From Serratia proteamaculans_D (lineage in GTDB: Bacteria > Pseudomonadota > Gammaproteobacteria > Enterobacterales > Enterobacteriaceae), in assembly GCF_049959315.1 (NCBI RefSeq), contig NZ_CP188201.1: a stretch of DNA of 64,000 bases, one strand, 5' to 3'. Below, in pieces: positions 56,234 through 64,000 of this stretch. How positions within the stretch are numbered: position 1 is the first letter of the stretch; the number at the start of each line of letters is the position of its first letter. Both the position numbers and the translations under genes were made by a program. The notes under the pieces were generated by a model. It was given only the letters and a program-made list of their open reading frames with translations, ran no database searches and was not told the DNA's origin.

Positions 56234-58246
56234 TTATTCCAACGATTGCGACCAGTTGTGCCAGCGCAGGCAATGCTGCGCATCGAGCTGTTCAAGCGCC
56301 ATTCCCGTCTCTTGTCGCCAGCGACGCAACAGGGCCTTCTGGCCGCTGAAGCCAAGGAGTTCCACGCAACCTGCCACCGTCGTTTGCTGTTGCAGATGCA
56401 GCCGCAGTGCGGGCAGCGGCATAGGGCTGGCTAACAGTAAACGTTGCAGCGCTCCCAGACTGGCCTCCAACGGCCGGTGAGCGAAGGCAAAACCGGCCAG
56501 TTCACGCCAGTCGTCCTCACCCAGCCGGGTGTCGCCGTCGTCACCGGTGATTTCCAGTTGCAGATCGATGCGCGGCTGCAACCAGCGCCAGTCACGCGCC
56601 AGATGCTTATGCGCCGCATGACGCAACGCCTCCCCCTGCTCGCTCAAGGGCAGAATGGCCATAACGCTGTAGCAACCGCTGCTGGCCTCAGTCTTGCTGC
56701 CAATGCGCGCCAGCTCAAAACCACAGGACTGCCAAAAGCGCCACAGCGGCTCGGTGTAACCAAAGCTGACCGAAAGGTAGTCCAACCCTTGCGCCTGCTG
56801 ACGCTGCTGCTCGATCAGCCTGCGGGCGATGCCCTGCTGACGCAAGCCGGGTAATACCGCAATGCGGGTAATGCGCCTTGAACGCAGCGTTGGTGCCCAC
56901 CACTGGCCACCGTGCGCCGCCAGCGATTGGGCCACCAGGTTGCCACGCGGTCGTCGCCTGCCGGCCCAGACTTCGTGCGCCAGTTCGCGGCTCAGTCCGC
57001 CTTCTTCCACCAGCCACAACGCGCCGACGACCCCATCTTCAACCTGTGCCAGGCCAAAATGCATGCCGGGTGCATCCATCAACCGCCGTAAATCGAGCGG
57101 CGTAGTCCGGTAATGGGCGCTGCTCAACAGGGCATAAAAACGCACTAATCGTTGAGGATCGGCACACAGAGCCCTTTGTTCAGCCCCGGTGATACTGACG
57201 GGCTGATCCGCCGCCTGCCACGGCGGGAGTTCGTTGAACAGCAGCGCGTTATCGATGACACGCTCCAGCGCATCACCCGGCGCCCAACGCATGGGCTGCT
57301 GTAACTCCAGCGGCTGAAACTCAGGCAGCCCGGCGCAAAACTTGAGCAAGAAACCCCGGCCGGTGCCTTCATAGCCCTGTACCGTGGTCGTCAGCAGAAT
57401 GCGGGGGAAATGGTTAACCAACTGTTGTAATAACGGGCCGGGGATCGCCGCCGCCTCGTCCACCAACAGCCAGCCCACGTCGCTGACATCATGTTCGCGG
57501 CAATGGGCCAGCAGCGCGTCCGGTGCCCAGAATTGTGCGCGGCCCTGCGCCCATTCATCAGCAACCTCGGTAGCCGCTCGGCTGGGCCCGGTGAGCCAGC
57601 AGGTGAGCGGCGTGTTGGCCACCAGCATCCCCGCCAGCGTTGACTTGCCGCGCCCACGGGCGGCGGTCAACACCCAAACGCCTGGCTCGGCGTCGAGTAA
57701 TTGCGTCAACAACGCTTGCTGCTCGCAAGTCGGTTGGCCATTGGGTGCTTGCCACTGCGGGCGTACTGGCAAGGGTGCCAACGTTAGCGGTTCATCCTGT
57801 CGCCAGAGTGTGACTTCGCTGTCCGCTGCCAGATGTTGCTGCAGATGGTGGATGAAATTCGGGGTAGTGATCGGCTGGGGGCAATCGCTCCAGCGCAGGC
57901 TGTCGCGATCCGGCTGTTGCTGCCAGGACTGCCAGGGTGGCGTTAACAGCAGCAACCAACTGCCGGCTCGCAGCGTACCGGCCAGCGCGGCCAGCGCTTC
58001 AACATCCAAACCCTCGGTCGCGTCATACACCGCATGCCATCGCTCCTGCCCCAGCAATGTCCGTACTGCACCACTGGCCAGCGACTGCATGCCGCTGGGC
58101 GGATTTTCCCCCACCCACGGCCAGTCACCCGGCAGGGTTGTCGCCAGCCAGAGTGCTTGCTGGCGGCACCATTGCGGCTCGCCACTGAGCACCAGCAGGC
58201 GTCTGATGCCCTGCTGCTGCATAAGTTGTTGCATTGCCTGTAACAT
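56234..58246 (-). CDS. tmcA: tRNA(Met) cytidine acetyltransferase
   Basis: A 670-residue enzyme that makes N4-acetylcytidine at the wobble base of elongator tRNA-Met using acetyl-CoA and ATP. A Walker-A-type loop TAARGRGKSTLAGML lies near 192-206, the helicase-like Walker B is LLVDEAAAIPGPLL near 260, and the GNAT domain shows VLPGLRQQGIARRLIEQQ near 463-480. The C-terminal RNA-binding part follows. Position next to ypfH and ypfJ is conserved. The exact N-terminus is uncertain by a few codons. Confidence 0.95.
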   Translation of the reverse strand: MLQAMQQLMQQQGIRRLLVLSGEPQWCRQQALWLATTLPGDWPWVGENPPSGMQSLASGAVRTLLGQERWHAVYDATEGLDVEALAALAGTLRAGSWLLLLTPPWQSWQQQPDRDSLRWSDCPQPITTPNFIHHLQQHLAADSEVTLWRQDEPLTLAPLPVRPQWQAPNGQPTCEQQALLTQLLDAEPGVWVLTAARGRGKSTLAGMLVANTPLTCWLTGPSRAATEVADEWAQGRAQFWAPDALLAHCREHDVSDVGWLLVDEAAAIPGPLLQQLVNHFPRILLTTTVQGYEGTGRGFLLKFCAGLPEFQPLELQQPMRWAPGDALERVIDNALLFNELPPWQAADQPVSITGAEQRALCADPQRLVRFYALLSSAHYRTTPLDLRRLMDAPGMHFGLAQVEDGVVGALWLVEEGGLSRELAHEVWAGRRRPRGNLVAQSLAAHGGQWWAPTLRSRRITRIAVLPGLRQQGIARRLIEQQRQQAQGLDYLSVSFGYTEPLWRFWQSCGFELARIGSKTEASSGCYSVMAILPLSEQGEALRHAAHKHLARDWRWLQPRIDLQLEITGDDGDTRLGEDDWRELAGFAFAHRPLEASLGALQRLLLASPMPLPALRLHLQQQTTVAGCVELLGFSGQKALLRRWRQETGMALEQLDAQHCLRWHNWSQSLE

Positions 58247-58372
58247 CAGTATCCAGACCCAGAGCTAAAAAAGTGCCCAGACCGCTGACACCCCCAACGG
58301 AAAGTTGGAATGTCAGTATTCACAAACTAAAAACCCAGGAAAATCAGTTTATTGATTTTCGGCTGATAGCCA

Positions 58373-58442
58373 CAAAGAGGGGAAAAACCACGTTTTTTCC
58401 CCTCTTTGTCAACAACATAATGCCGGAGTCAGGCTCCGGCAT
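58373..58442. other. Two tandem hairpins between tmcA and ypfJ
   Basis: The first stem is 15 bp (CAAAGAGGGGAAAAA / TTTTTCCCCTCTTTG, 58373-58408), the second 9 bp (ATGCCGGAG / CTCCGGCAT, 58420-58442). The second probably ends ypfJ; the long A/T-closed first stem is unusual. Neither is followed by a clean T tract on the minus strand. Confidence 0.55.
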
Positions 58443-58447
58443 GCATG

Positions 58448-59314
58448 TTAACGGGATGCGAAGGTATTGCAGGTGTTAGGATCACCGCTGTCGAAGCCCT
58501 GCTTAAACCAGGTGTAGCGCTGCTGTGAGGTTCCGTGGGTGAAACTGTCCGGTACCACGCGCCCCTGCCCTTGTTGCTGCAAACGGTCGTCGCCGATCGC
58601 CTGCGCAGCGTTTAATGCCGCCTGCAGGTCGCCCTCTTCCAGCATTTGCTGCTTCTCGGCATATTTACCCCACACGCCGGCAAAGCAGTCTGCCTGCAGT
58701 TCCATTTTCACCGACAGACGATTCACTTCTGCCTGGCTGGCACCCTGCTGCATTTGACGCACTTTAGGCTCAATGCCCAGCAGGTTTTGCACATGGTGGC
58801 CTACCTCGTGCGCCACCACATAGGCCTGGGCGAAGTCACCGCCGGCACCCAGTTTGGTTTTCATATCCTGATAGAACGACAGGTCGATATACACCGTTTT
58901 GTCGCCCGGGCAATAAAATGGCCCCATCGCCGCCTGACCGGTACCGCAGCTGGTACGCGTTACGCCGCGATACATCACCAACTTGGGTGGCTGATAGGTT
59001 TTACCCATGCGCTGGAAAACTTCTTTCCAGTTATCTTCGGTAGAAGCCAGCACCACCGAGGTAAATTTGGCCAGTTCATCGTCTTTTGGACTGATGCTGG
59101 CGCTCTGTTGCTGAGTTTGCGGGCTAACGTCCCCGCCGTTCAACAGCGGTGACAGATCGACGCCGTAATAGCCGGCCACCAACACTACCACCAGAATAAC
59201 GATACCGCCTTTGCCGCGAGGCACGCGGAAACCGCCGCCACCGCCACCCAGACCTGAAGACTGCCCGCGACGATCCTCAACATTGTCACTTTCCCGACGC
59301 CCTTGCCAACGCAT
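58448..59314 (-). CDS. ypfJ: Neutral zinc metallopeptidase family protein YpfJ
   Basis: A 288-residue protein with a cytoplasmic Arg/Gly-rich N-terminus (SSGLGGGGGGF), one membrane segment (about 37-50) and a periplasmic metallopeptidase domain with HEVGHH at 169-174 and a downstream Glu/Asp ligand region (ELQADCFAG). Activity is unproven in the family. Conserved position next to tmcA and purC. Confidence 0.92.
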   Translation of the reverse strand: MRWQGRRESDNVEDRRGQSSGLGGGGGGFRVPRGKGGIVILVVVLVAGYYGVDLSPLLNGGDVSPQTQQQSASISPKDDELAKFTSVVLASTEDNWKEVFQRMGKTYQPPKLVMYRGVTRTSCGTGQAAMGPFYCPGDKTVYIDLSFYQDMKTKLGAGGDFAQAYVVAHEVGHHVQNLLGIEPKVRQMQQGASQAEVNRLSVKMELQADCFAGVWGKYAEKQQMLEEGDLQAALNAAQAIGDDRLQQQGQGRVVPDSFTHGTSQQRYTWFKQGFDSGDPNTCNTFASR

Positions 59315-59435
59315 AAGTAAACTCCAGATTAGGTTTTTGTCATGTTACGTAGATCATTATAAATGCTCAGCGGCAAAGGAAATGTAGAATTTTTCTGGAA
59401 ATGCAGGCAAACGGGAACAGATGGCGGGGAAAGGA

Positions 59436-59464
59436 GCAAAATGACGGGGCCGGAGAGACCCCGT
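59436..59464 (-). terminator. Weak hairpin terminator after purC
   Basis: The stem ACGGGG / CCCCGT with a short loop is followed on the minus strand by CATTTTGC. It lies 16 bp after the purC stop. Confidence 0.5.
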
Positions 59465-59479
59465 ATAGCGAGAAAACGC

Positions 59480-60193
59480 TTAGTCGAGTTTGACGCCGAT
59501 GCGGCGAGCGACTTCTTCGTAGGCTTCGATCAGGCCACCCAGGCTCTGGCGGAAGCGATCCTTGTCCATCTTGTCCAGGGTGTTTTTGTCCCACAGGCGG
59601 CTACCATCCGGCGAGAATTCATCACCCAGCACCACTTCGCCGTTGAACAAGCCAAACTCCAGCTTGAAGTCGACCAGGATCAGGCCTGCGTCGTCAAACA
59701 GCTTGCTCAACACGTCGTTGGCCTGGTAGCTCAGCTCACGCATGCGCGCCAGGTGCTCTTTGTTCACCCAACCAAAGGTTTCGCAGTAGGATTCGTTGAC
59801 CATGGGATCGTGCATTTCATCGTTTTTCAGGAACAGGTCAAACAGCGGTGGGTTCAGTACCAGGCCTTCTTCGATGCCCAGACGCTTCACCAGTGAACCG
59901 GCTGCACGGTTGCGGATCACACACTCTACCGGCACCATGTCCAACTTCTTCACCAGCACTTCATTGTCTGACAGCAGGCGTTCCATTTGCGTCGGGATGC
60001 CGGCTTCTTCCAGTTTGCTCATGATGAAATGGTTGAACTTGTTGTTCACCATACCCTTGCGATCAAATTGCTCAATGCGCTGACCATCCAGTGCTGACGT
60101 ATCGTTGCGGAATTCCAGCACCAGCAGATCAGGATTTTCAGTGGTGTAGACGGTTTTTGCCTTTCCGCGATACAGCTCAGCTAGCTTTTGCAT
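59480..60193 (-). CDS. purC: Phosphoribosylaminoimidazole-succinocarboxamide synthase
   Basis: A 237-residue enzyme of de novo purine synthesis that joins CAIR and aspartate to SAICAR with ATP. Motifs KAKTVYTT, VECVIRNRAAGSL and FKLEFG are typical. The start at 60193 (MQKLAELYRGKAK) has GGAG upstream; the longer open frame is not homologous. A PurR-type operator lies 72 bp upstream. It follows bamC after a terminator. Confidence 0.96.
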   Translation of the reverse strand: MQKLAELYRGKAKTVYTTENPDLLVLEFRNDTSALDGQRIEQFDRKGMVNNKFNHFIMSKLEEAGIPTQMERLLSDNEVLVKKLDMVPVECVIRNRAAGSLVKRLGIEEGLVLNPPLFDLFLKNDEMHDPMVNESYCETFGWVNKEHLARMRELSYQANDVLSKLFDDAGLILVDFKLEFGLFNGEVVLGDEFSPDGSRLWDKNTLDKMDKDRFRQSLGGLIEAYEEVARRIGVKLD

Positions 60194-60264
60194 CTGACTT
60201 ACTCCAATAAAAGAATTATTTAAAAACGCTGCAAGGATGATGCGTCTATTGTGCCAAATCCACG

Positions 60265-60280
60265 ACGCAAACGATACCGT
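60265..60280. promoter_or_regulatory. PurR box upstream of purC
   Basis: ACGCAAACGATACCGT matches 12 of the 14 defined positions of ACGCAAACGTTTNCNT, with the left half perfect. It lies between the bamC terminator and purC, so purC has its own purine-repressed promoter. Confidence 0.82.
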
Positions 60281-60290
60281 ATCATTCAAA

Positions 60291-60315
60291 GAAAAAAGGG
60301 GCCGTAGCCCCTTTT
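60291..60315 (-). terminator. Terminator after bamC
   Basis: A 9-bp stem AAAAGGGGC / GCCCCTTTT with loop CGTA is followed on the minus strand by six T residues. It ends the dapA-bamC transcript. Confidence 0.9.
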
Positions 60316-60318
60316 CGA

Positions 60319-61371
60319 TTATTTAACGCTGGTTTTACTGAATGCTGACTGGAATGCCGCAACCAGGCCGTCGTTTTGCGACTGGGTCAATGGCTTCCCT
60401 TTAGGATCGATAAATTGCAGGCTGGTACGGTTGTTCAAATCACCTACCTGCAGTTTGTAATCGCCTTCTTTCAGTTCAGGATCCTTGACGCCCAACGCAT
60501 CCCAGTCACTGCTGCTCAGGGATTTGTAGGTCACGGCGACGGTGCCCTGCGGACGGCTGCGGTCACCCACTTTCATCCCCAGTTTTTCCAATGCCGCTGG
60601 CAGGCGATCCCACACCACGGTGTACGGACCACGCACGACCAACATTGGCAGACCGGTATCATCCGCACCGCTCTGCACGTCAAGCGCACCGAAACGGTTG
60701 GCAGACTCATTGCTCGCCAAGTTGTCCTGCTTGTCCAGGCCTTCGACGATGGTGTTCATCATCATGCCGTTGTAGCGCTGCACTTCGGATGGGTCGGTCA
60801 CCTGATCGGTTTTGCCCTGCTGCTGCAGGCCGACGGTTTTCACCACCAGCGCCTGCTGGTAGCCCTGCTGCTGTACGCTGATCTGGTAGCGGCCTTCGTA
60901 CTGGTTGTCTTCATCCAGACGGTTCCACTTCACCCAGTCGGTGGTCAGGGTCTGAGTAGCGTCCTGACGTGAGGCGATCGCAATGTTTTTCGCTTGCAGC
61001 ATGCTGGTAACGCGTGACCACAGGTTCTGGTTCTGCGGGCTGTTTTCCAACAGCAACGTACCGCTGTCGCCGGCATATTGCGCGCGTGAGCCGCTCAGCA
61101 ATGCCAGTGGCTGTACCGGCGGACGAATATCCAGTTGCTTGCCGACGCCGCCTTTCAGCGTGGTGGCCGGAACATCATAATTACCGCTTTGCACCGGCAG
61201 GATCATACCTGCGGGTGCGTTCAGTGGCTTGAGCACCGACGCGTCGAGGTAAGACTCATCGCCGCTAACCTGGCGTTTGTAGCGTTGGTCGGTGGTACAA
61301 CCGACCAGCATCATAACCAGCGAAATACCCACGACTTTTGCTACCGTCGACTTTTGCAATGAATAAACCAT
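60319..61371 (-). CDS. bamC: Outer-membrane assembly lipoprotein BamC
   Basis: A 350-residue lipoprotein of the BAM complex that inserts outer-membrane proteins. Lipobox LVGC with Cys25; the conserved unstructured lid and RYKRQVSGDESYLDA follow, then two helix-grip domains. The start is ATG at 61371 (MVYSLQKS), matching E. coli; TTG at 61374 is not needed. It follows dapA by 16 bp as one operon. Confidence 0.95.
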   Translation of the reverse strand: MVYSLQKSTVAKVVGISLVMMLVGCTTDQRYKRQVSGDESYLDASVLKPLNAPAGMILPVQSGNYDVPATTLKGGVGKQLDIRPPVQPLALLSGSRAQYAGDSGTLLLENSPQNQNLWSRVTSMLQAKNIAIASRQDATQTLTTDWVKWNRLDEDNQYEGRYQISVQQQGYQQALVVKTVGLQQQGKTDQVTDPSEVQRYNGMMMNTIVEGLDKQDNLASNESANRFGALDVQSGADDTGLPMLVVRGPYTVVWDRLPAALEKLGMKVGDRSRPQGTVAVTYKSLSSSDWDALGVKDPELKEGDYKLQVGDLNNRTSLQFIDPKGKPLTQSQNDGLVAAFQSAFSKTSVK

Positions 61372-61387
61372 CAAATTTCCCTTAGAG

Positions 61388-62269
61388 TTACAGCAAACCG
61401 GCGCTTTTCAACGCGCGTTCCACTACCGGACGGGCAGCGTCGGTCAACGGCGTCATAGGCAGACGCATCGTATCGGTTGCCATCAATCCCAATGCCTTAC
61501 AGGCCCATTTCACCGGAATTGGGTTTGCTTCTACAAACAAATCCTGATGCAACGGCATCAAGCGTTGATTTAAGCGGCGTGCCTCAGCAAAGTTGCCCTG
61601 TGCTGCCAGCGCGCAAAGTTGCGCCATTTCACGTGCAGCCACGTTGGCCGTCACGGAAATCACGCCCTTGCCACCCAGTTGCATGAAATCCAGACCGCTG
61701 GCGTCATCGCCGCTCAGCAAAATGAAATCTTCATCATCAACCAGCACTTGGATCTGACTTACACGACTTAAGTTCCCTGTTGCTTCTTTAACAGCAACAA
61801 TATTCTTGATTTTTGCCAAGCGCGCAATCGTCGGCGGCAGCATGTCACACCCGGTGCGAGAAGGCACGTTATAGAGGATTTGTGGCAGTGCGGTGCTTTC
61901 GGCGATGGCCTTGAAGTGCTGATACAGCCCTTCCTGAGTCGGTTTATTGTAGTAAGGCGTGACCGTCAGGCAACCCACTACGCCGCTATTTTCGAAGCGC
62001 TGGGTCAGCGAAATGGCTTCGGCGGTGGCGTTGGCGCCGGTACCGGCAATGACCGGAATACGGCCTGCGGCCAGTTCCAGCGTCTGCAATACCACGTCAA
62101 CGTGCTCGTCATGGGCAAGCGTTGCAGACTCACCGGTAGTCCCTACGGAAACGATGGCCGCAGTTCCACTGGCTACATGATAATCAATCAATTTTTTTAG
62201 GCTCGCGCGATCGACAGCACCTGTGTCGTCCATCGGCGTAACCAGTGCAACTATACTTCCCGTAAACAT
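61388..62269 (-). CDS. dapA: 4-hydroxy-tetrahydrodipicolinate synthase
   Basis: A 293-residue enzyme that condenses pyruvate with aspartate semialdehyde, the first step of the diaminopimelate/lysine branch. The Schiff-base lysine is Lys161 (VAVKEATGN), with Tyr133 (LYNVPSRTG) and the GTTGES motif at 43-48. The start ATG at 62269 (MFTGSIVALVTPM) has GAGGGGA just upstream. It is divergent from gcvR across 146 bp and is followed by bamC. Confidence 0.96.
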   Translation of the reverse strand: MFTGSIVALVTPMDDTGAVDRASLKKLIDYHVASGTAAIVSVGTTGESATLAHDEHVDVVLQTLELAAGRIPVIAGTGANATAEAISLTQRFENSGVVGCLTVTPYYNKPTQEGLYQHFKAIAESTALPQILYNVPSRTGCDMLPPTIARLAKIKNIVAVKEATGNLSRVSQIQVLVDDEDFILLSGDDASGLDFMQLGGKGVISVTANVAAREMAQLCALAAQGNFAEARRLNQRLMPLHQDLFVEANPIPVKWACKALGLMATDTMRLPMTPLTDAARPVVERALKSAGLL

Positions 62270-62415
62270 TGGCCGTCCCCTCCACAAACAAGTCACTCAT
62301 GGTACTTTTGCTGCCTATCCAAAAGCAAGCAAACAACGGTGTTGTAAGCGCTTGGCAGGCGGTTTTTTTTATGTTTACCATGGTAACCCCATTGTGCACG
62401 ACAGGAAGCTCCATT

Positions 62416-62985
62416 TTGCCTAAGCCAGATGAACACTATCTCGTGATTACCGCGCTCGGTACCGACCGCCCCGGGATCGTCAATGCCATCACCCGCCACG
62501 TCAGCAGTTGCGGATGCAATATCGAAGATAGCCGTCTGGCCATGCTGGGTGAGGAGTTCACGTTCATCATGCTGCTTTCCGGTAGCTGGAACGCCATTAC
62601 TCTGATTGAATCTACCCTGCCGCAAAAAGGGGCGGAGCTGGAACTGCTGATTGTGATGAAGCGCACCAACTCGCACGAGAGGCCGCCGATGCCGGCTACG
62701 GTGTGGGTGCAGGTGGAGGTGAAAGACTCCCCGCACATCATTGAGCGTTTTACCGATCTGTTCCACTCCAGCCAGATGAACATTGCCGAGCTGGTGTCGC
62801 GCACCCAACCGGCAGAAAGCGACCTGCCACCCCAGCTTCATATCCAGATCACCGCACACAGCCCTGGCAACGCCGATGCATCAAATATTGAGCAAGCCTT
62901 TCATCGCCTATGTACAGAATTGAAAGCACAAGGCAGTATTAGCGTTGTGAACTATCCACAGCATGATGAGAAAGATGGAGAGTAG
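62416..62985 (+). CDS. gcvR: Glycine cleavage system repressor GcvR, TTG start
   Basis: A 189-residue protein with two ACT domains (HYLVITALGTDRPGIVNAITRHVSSCGCNIEDSRLA and VWVQVEVKDSPHIIERFTDLF). It binds glycine-responsive GcvA and stops gcv activation. Homologues begin close to HYLVITALG; the matching start here is TTG at 62416 with AGGAAG upstream. ATG at 62380 has no ribosome site and lies within the dapA-gcvR promoter gap. Confidence 0.9.
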   Translation: MPKPDEHYLVITALGTDRPGIVNAITRHVSSCGCNIEDSRLAMLGEEFTFIMLLSGSWNAITLIESTLPQKGAELELLIVMKRTNSHERPPMPATVWVQVEVKDSPHIIERFTDLFHSSQMNIAELVSRTQPAESDLPPQLHIQITAHSPGNADASNIEQAFHRLCTELKAQGSISVVNYPQHDEKDGE

Positions 62986-62987
62986 TG

Positions 62988-63452
62988 ATGACCCCATTGA
63001 AAGCCGGTGACACAGCGCCAAACTTTAGTTTGCCTGACCAGGACGGTGAGGAAATTAATCTGGCCGACTTCCAGGGACAACGAGTACTGGTTTATTTTTA
63101 TCCCAAGGCGATGACGCCGGGCTGTACCGTACAGGCCTGCGGTTTGCGGGATAACATGGATGAACTGAAAAAAGCAGGTGTCGAAGTTCTGGGCATCAGC
63201 ACGGATAAACCAGAGAAGCTGTCGCGTTTTGCCGAGAAAGAGTTGTTAAACTTCACCTTGTTATCTGATGAGGATCATCAGGTAGCGCAGCAGTTCGGCG
63301 TTTGGGGTGAGAAAACCTTTATGGGCAAAACCTATGATGGTATTCACCGCATCAGCTTCCTGCTCGACGGCAAAGGCAAGGTTGAAAAAGTGTTTGATGA
63401 TTTCAAGACCACCAATCATCACGACATCGTTCTGAGCTATCTGCAGCAATAA
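62988..63452 (+). CDS. bcp: Thioredoxin-dependent thiol peroxidase Bcp
   Basis: A 154-residue atypical 2-Cys peroxiredoxin that reduces peroxides. Peroxidatic Cys46 and resolving Cys51 lie in TPGCTVQACGLRD. The start ATG at 62988 sits two bases after the gcvR stop, with GGAG upstream, so gcvR-bcp form an operon as in E. coli. Confidence 0.95.
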   Translation: MTPLKAGDTAPNFSLPDQDGEEINLADFQGQRVLVYFYPKAMTPGCTVQACGLRDNMDELKKAGVEVLGISTDKPEKLSRFAEKELLNFTLLSDEDHQVAQQFGVWGEKTFMGKTYDGIHRISFLLDGKGKVEKVFDDFKTTNHHDIVLSYLQQ

Positions 63453-63454
63453 TT

Positions 63455-63495
63455 AAACCGAAGCGCAGCGACCTGATCCTGCTGCGCTTCGGTTT
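63455..63495. terminator. Bidirectional terminator between bcp and perM
   Basis: A 15-bp perfect stem AAACCGAAGCGCAGC / GCTGCGCTTCGGTTT with an 11-nt loop and T residues on both exits. It separates bcp from the convergent perM. Confidence 0.88.
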
Positions 63496-63501
63496 TCCCG
63501 C

Positions 63502-64000
63502 TTATTCCGCTTCCGTTTCCACCCGCAGTTCGTCCGGCCAGGCGTGGATCACCGCCTTCACCAGAGTCGCCAGCGGGATAGCGAAGAACACGCCCCAGAA
63601 CCCCCACAATCCGCCGAAAATGATCACCGACAAAATAATCACCAGCGGATGCAGGTTAACCGCCTCAGAGAACAGAATCGGCACCAGCAGATTGCCATCC
63701 AGCCCCTGCACCACCAGATAGGCGACGATCAGCGTCCAGAAGTCGGCACCGATGCCCCATTGGAACATCGCGACCACCACCACCGGAATGGTCACCAGCA
63801 CCGCCCCGATATAGGGGATCAGCACCGAGACACCGACCAGCACCGCCAGCAGCAGCGAATAGCGCATATCCAGCACAACGAACACCAGATAGGTCGCTAT
63901 GCCGACGATCACCATCTCCAGCACCTTGCCGCGAATATAGTTGGTGATCTGCTGATTCATCTCGATCCACACCTGCCCGGCCAGCCCGCGATTACGCGGC
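63502..64000 (-). CDS. perM: PerM-like membrane permease (AI-2E exporter family), 5' partial
   Basis: The C-terminal 165 residues of an inner-membrane protein with at least four hydrophobic segments (SLLLAVLVGVSVLIPYIGAVL, VIILSVIIFGGLWGFWGVFFAI and others). The frame runs unbroken to the window edge (PRNRGLAGQVWIEMNQQ), so the start lies beyond 64000. Matches E. coli PerM, next to bcp. Transport substrate is unsettled. Confidence 0.92.
   Translation of the reverse strand, partial: PRNRGLAGQVWIEMNQQITNYIRGKVLEMVIVGIATYLVFVVLDMRYSLLLAVLVGVSVLIPYIGAVLVTIPVVVVAMFQWGIGADFWTLIVAYLVVQGLDGNLLVPILFSEAVNLHPLVIILSVIIFGGLWGFWGVFFAIPLATLVKAVIHAWPDELRVETEAE

Overview
The window is a chromosomal segment of an enterobacterium of the genus Serratia, most likely the S. 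plymuthica / S. liquefaciens / S. proteamaculans group. The species is inferred from recalled protein resemblance, not from a search. The clearest pointers are a 499-residue ChiB chitinase without a signal peptide, the CBP21 chitin monooxygenase with the regulator ChiR between them, and a napFDABC operon lacking napGH. I see no rRNA, tRNA, CRISPR array, insertion sequence or intact prophage.

The backbone follows the gene order I recall for one E. coli K-12 segment: ptsI-crr, cysM and cysPTWA, yfeX-yfeY-yfeZ, ypeA, amiA, hemF, maeB, talA-tktB, nudK, narQ, acrD, ypfM, yffB-dapE, ypfN, ypfH, tmcA, ypfJ, purC, bamC-dapA, gcvR-bcp, perM. Serratia-type genes fill the junctions.

Region by region: 1-2300 holds PTS Enzyme I (5' truncated by the window edge) and EIIA-Glc. 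2331-4339 is a CpxA/CpxR-like two-component pair on the minus strand. 4784-9556 is the sulfate/thiosulfate uptake and cysteine synthase operon. 9757-15598 carries a Dyp peroxidase, a YfeY lipoprotein, a membrane protein, a YgiW stress protein behind a PmrA/QseB-type box, YpeA, the Tat-exported amidase AmiA, HemF and YaiI. 15616-21934 is a probable iron or heme uptake block: ChaN lipoprotein, a TonB homologue, an exported oligopeptidase B and a TonB-dependent receptor, with two Fur-like boxes. 22127-24464 is the S-methylmethionine salvage pair mmuPM behind MetJ boxes, followed by maeB.

26960-32096 is the chitin-degradation locus. A holin, an M15 endopeptidase and two overlapping spanins (chiWXYZ, the Type 10 secretion system) lie divergent from chiB, followed by chiR and cbp21. 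The chiR leader carries a 14-nt perfect complement of the ChiX small-RNA seed over its ribosome binding site. Endopeptidase and spanins would open a path through the envelope for the leaderless ChiB, while CBP21 leaves by a Sec signal and attacks crystalline chitin.

32333-35940 carries talA-tktB and nudK. 36072-43459 is the periplasmic nitrate reductase operon next to its likely regulators NarQ and NarP, with a 127-bp ERIC element in the nap leader. 44047-47364 holds the AcrD efflux pump and the 19-residue peptide YpfM. 47644-52820 is an insertion between ypfM and yffB: a Fur-boxed YncE-like propeller, a TonB siderophore receptor, a TPR protein, two acetyltransferases and a PchB-like chorismate-family protein. 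From 53050 onward the order is again conventional and ends in a perM cut by the window edge.
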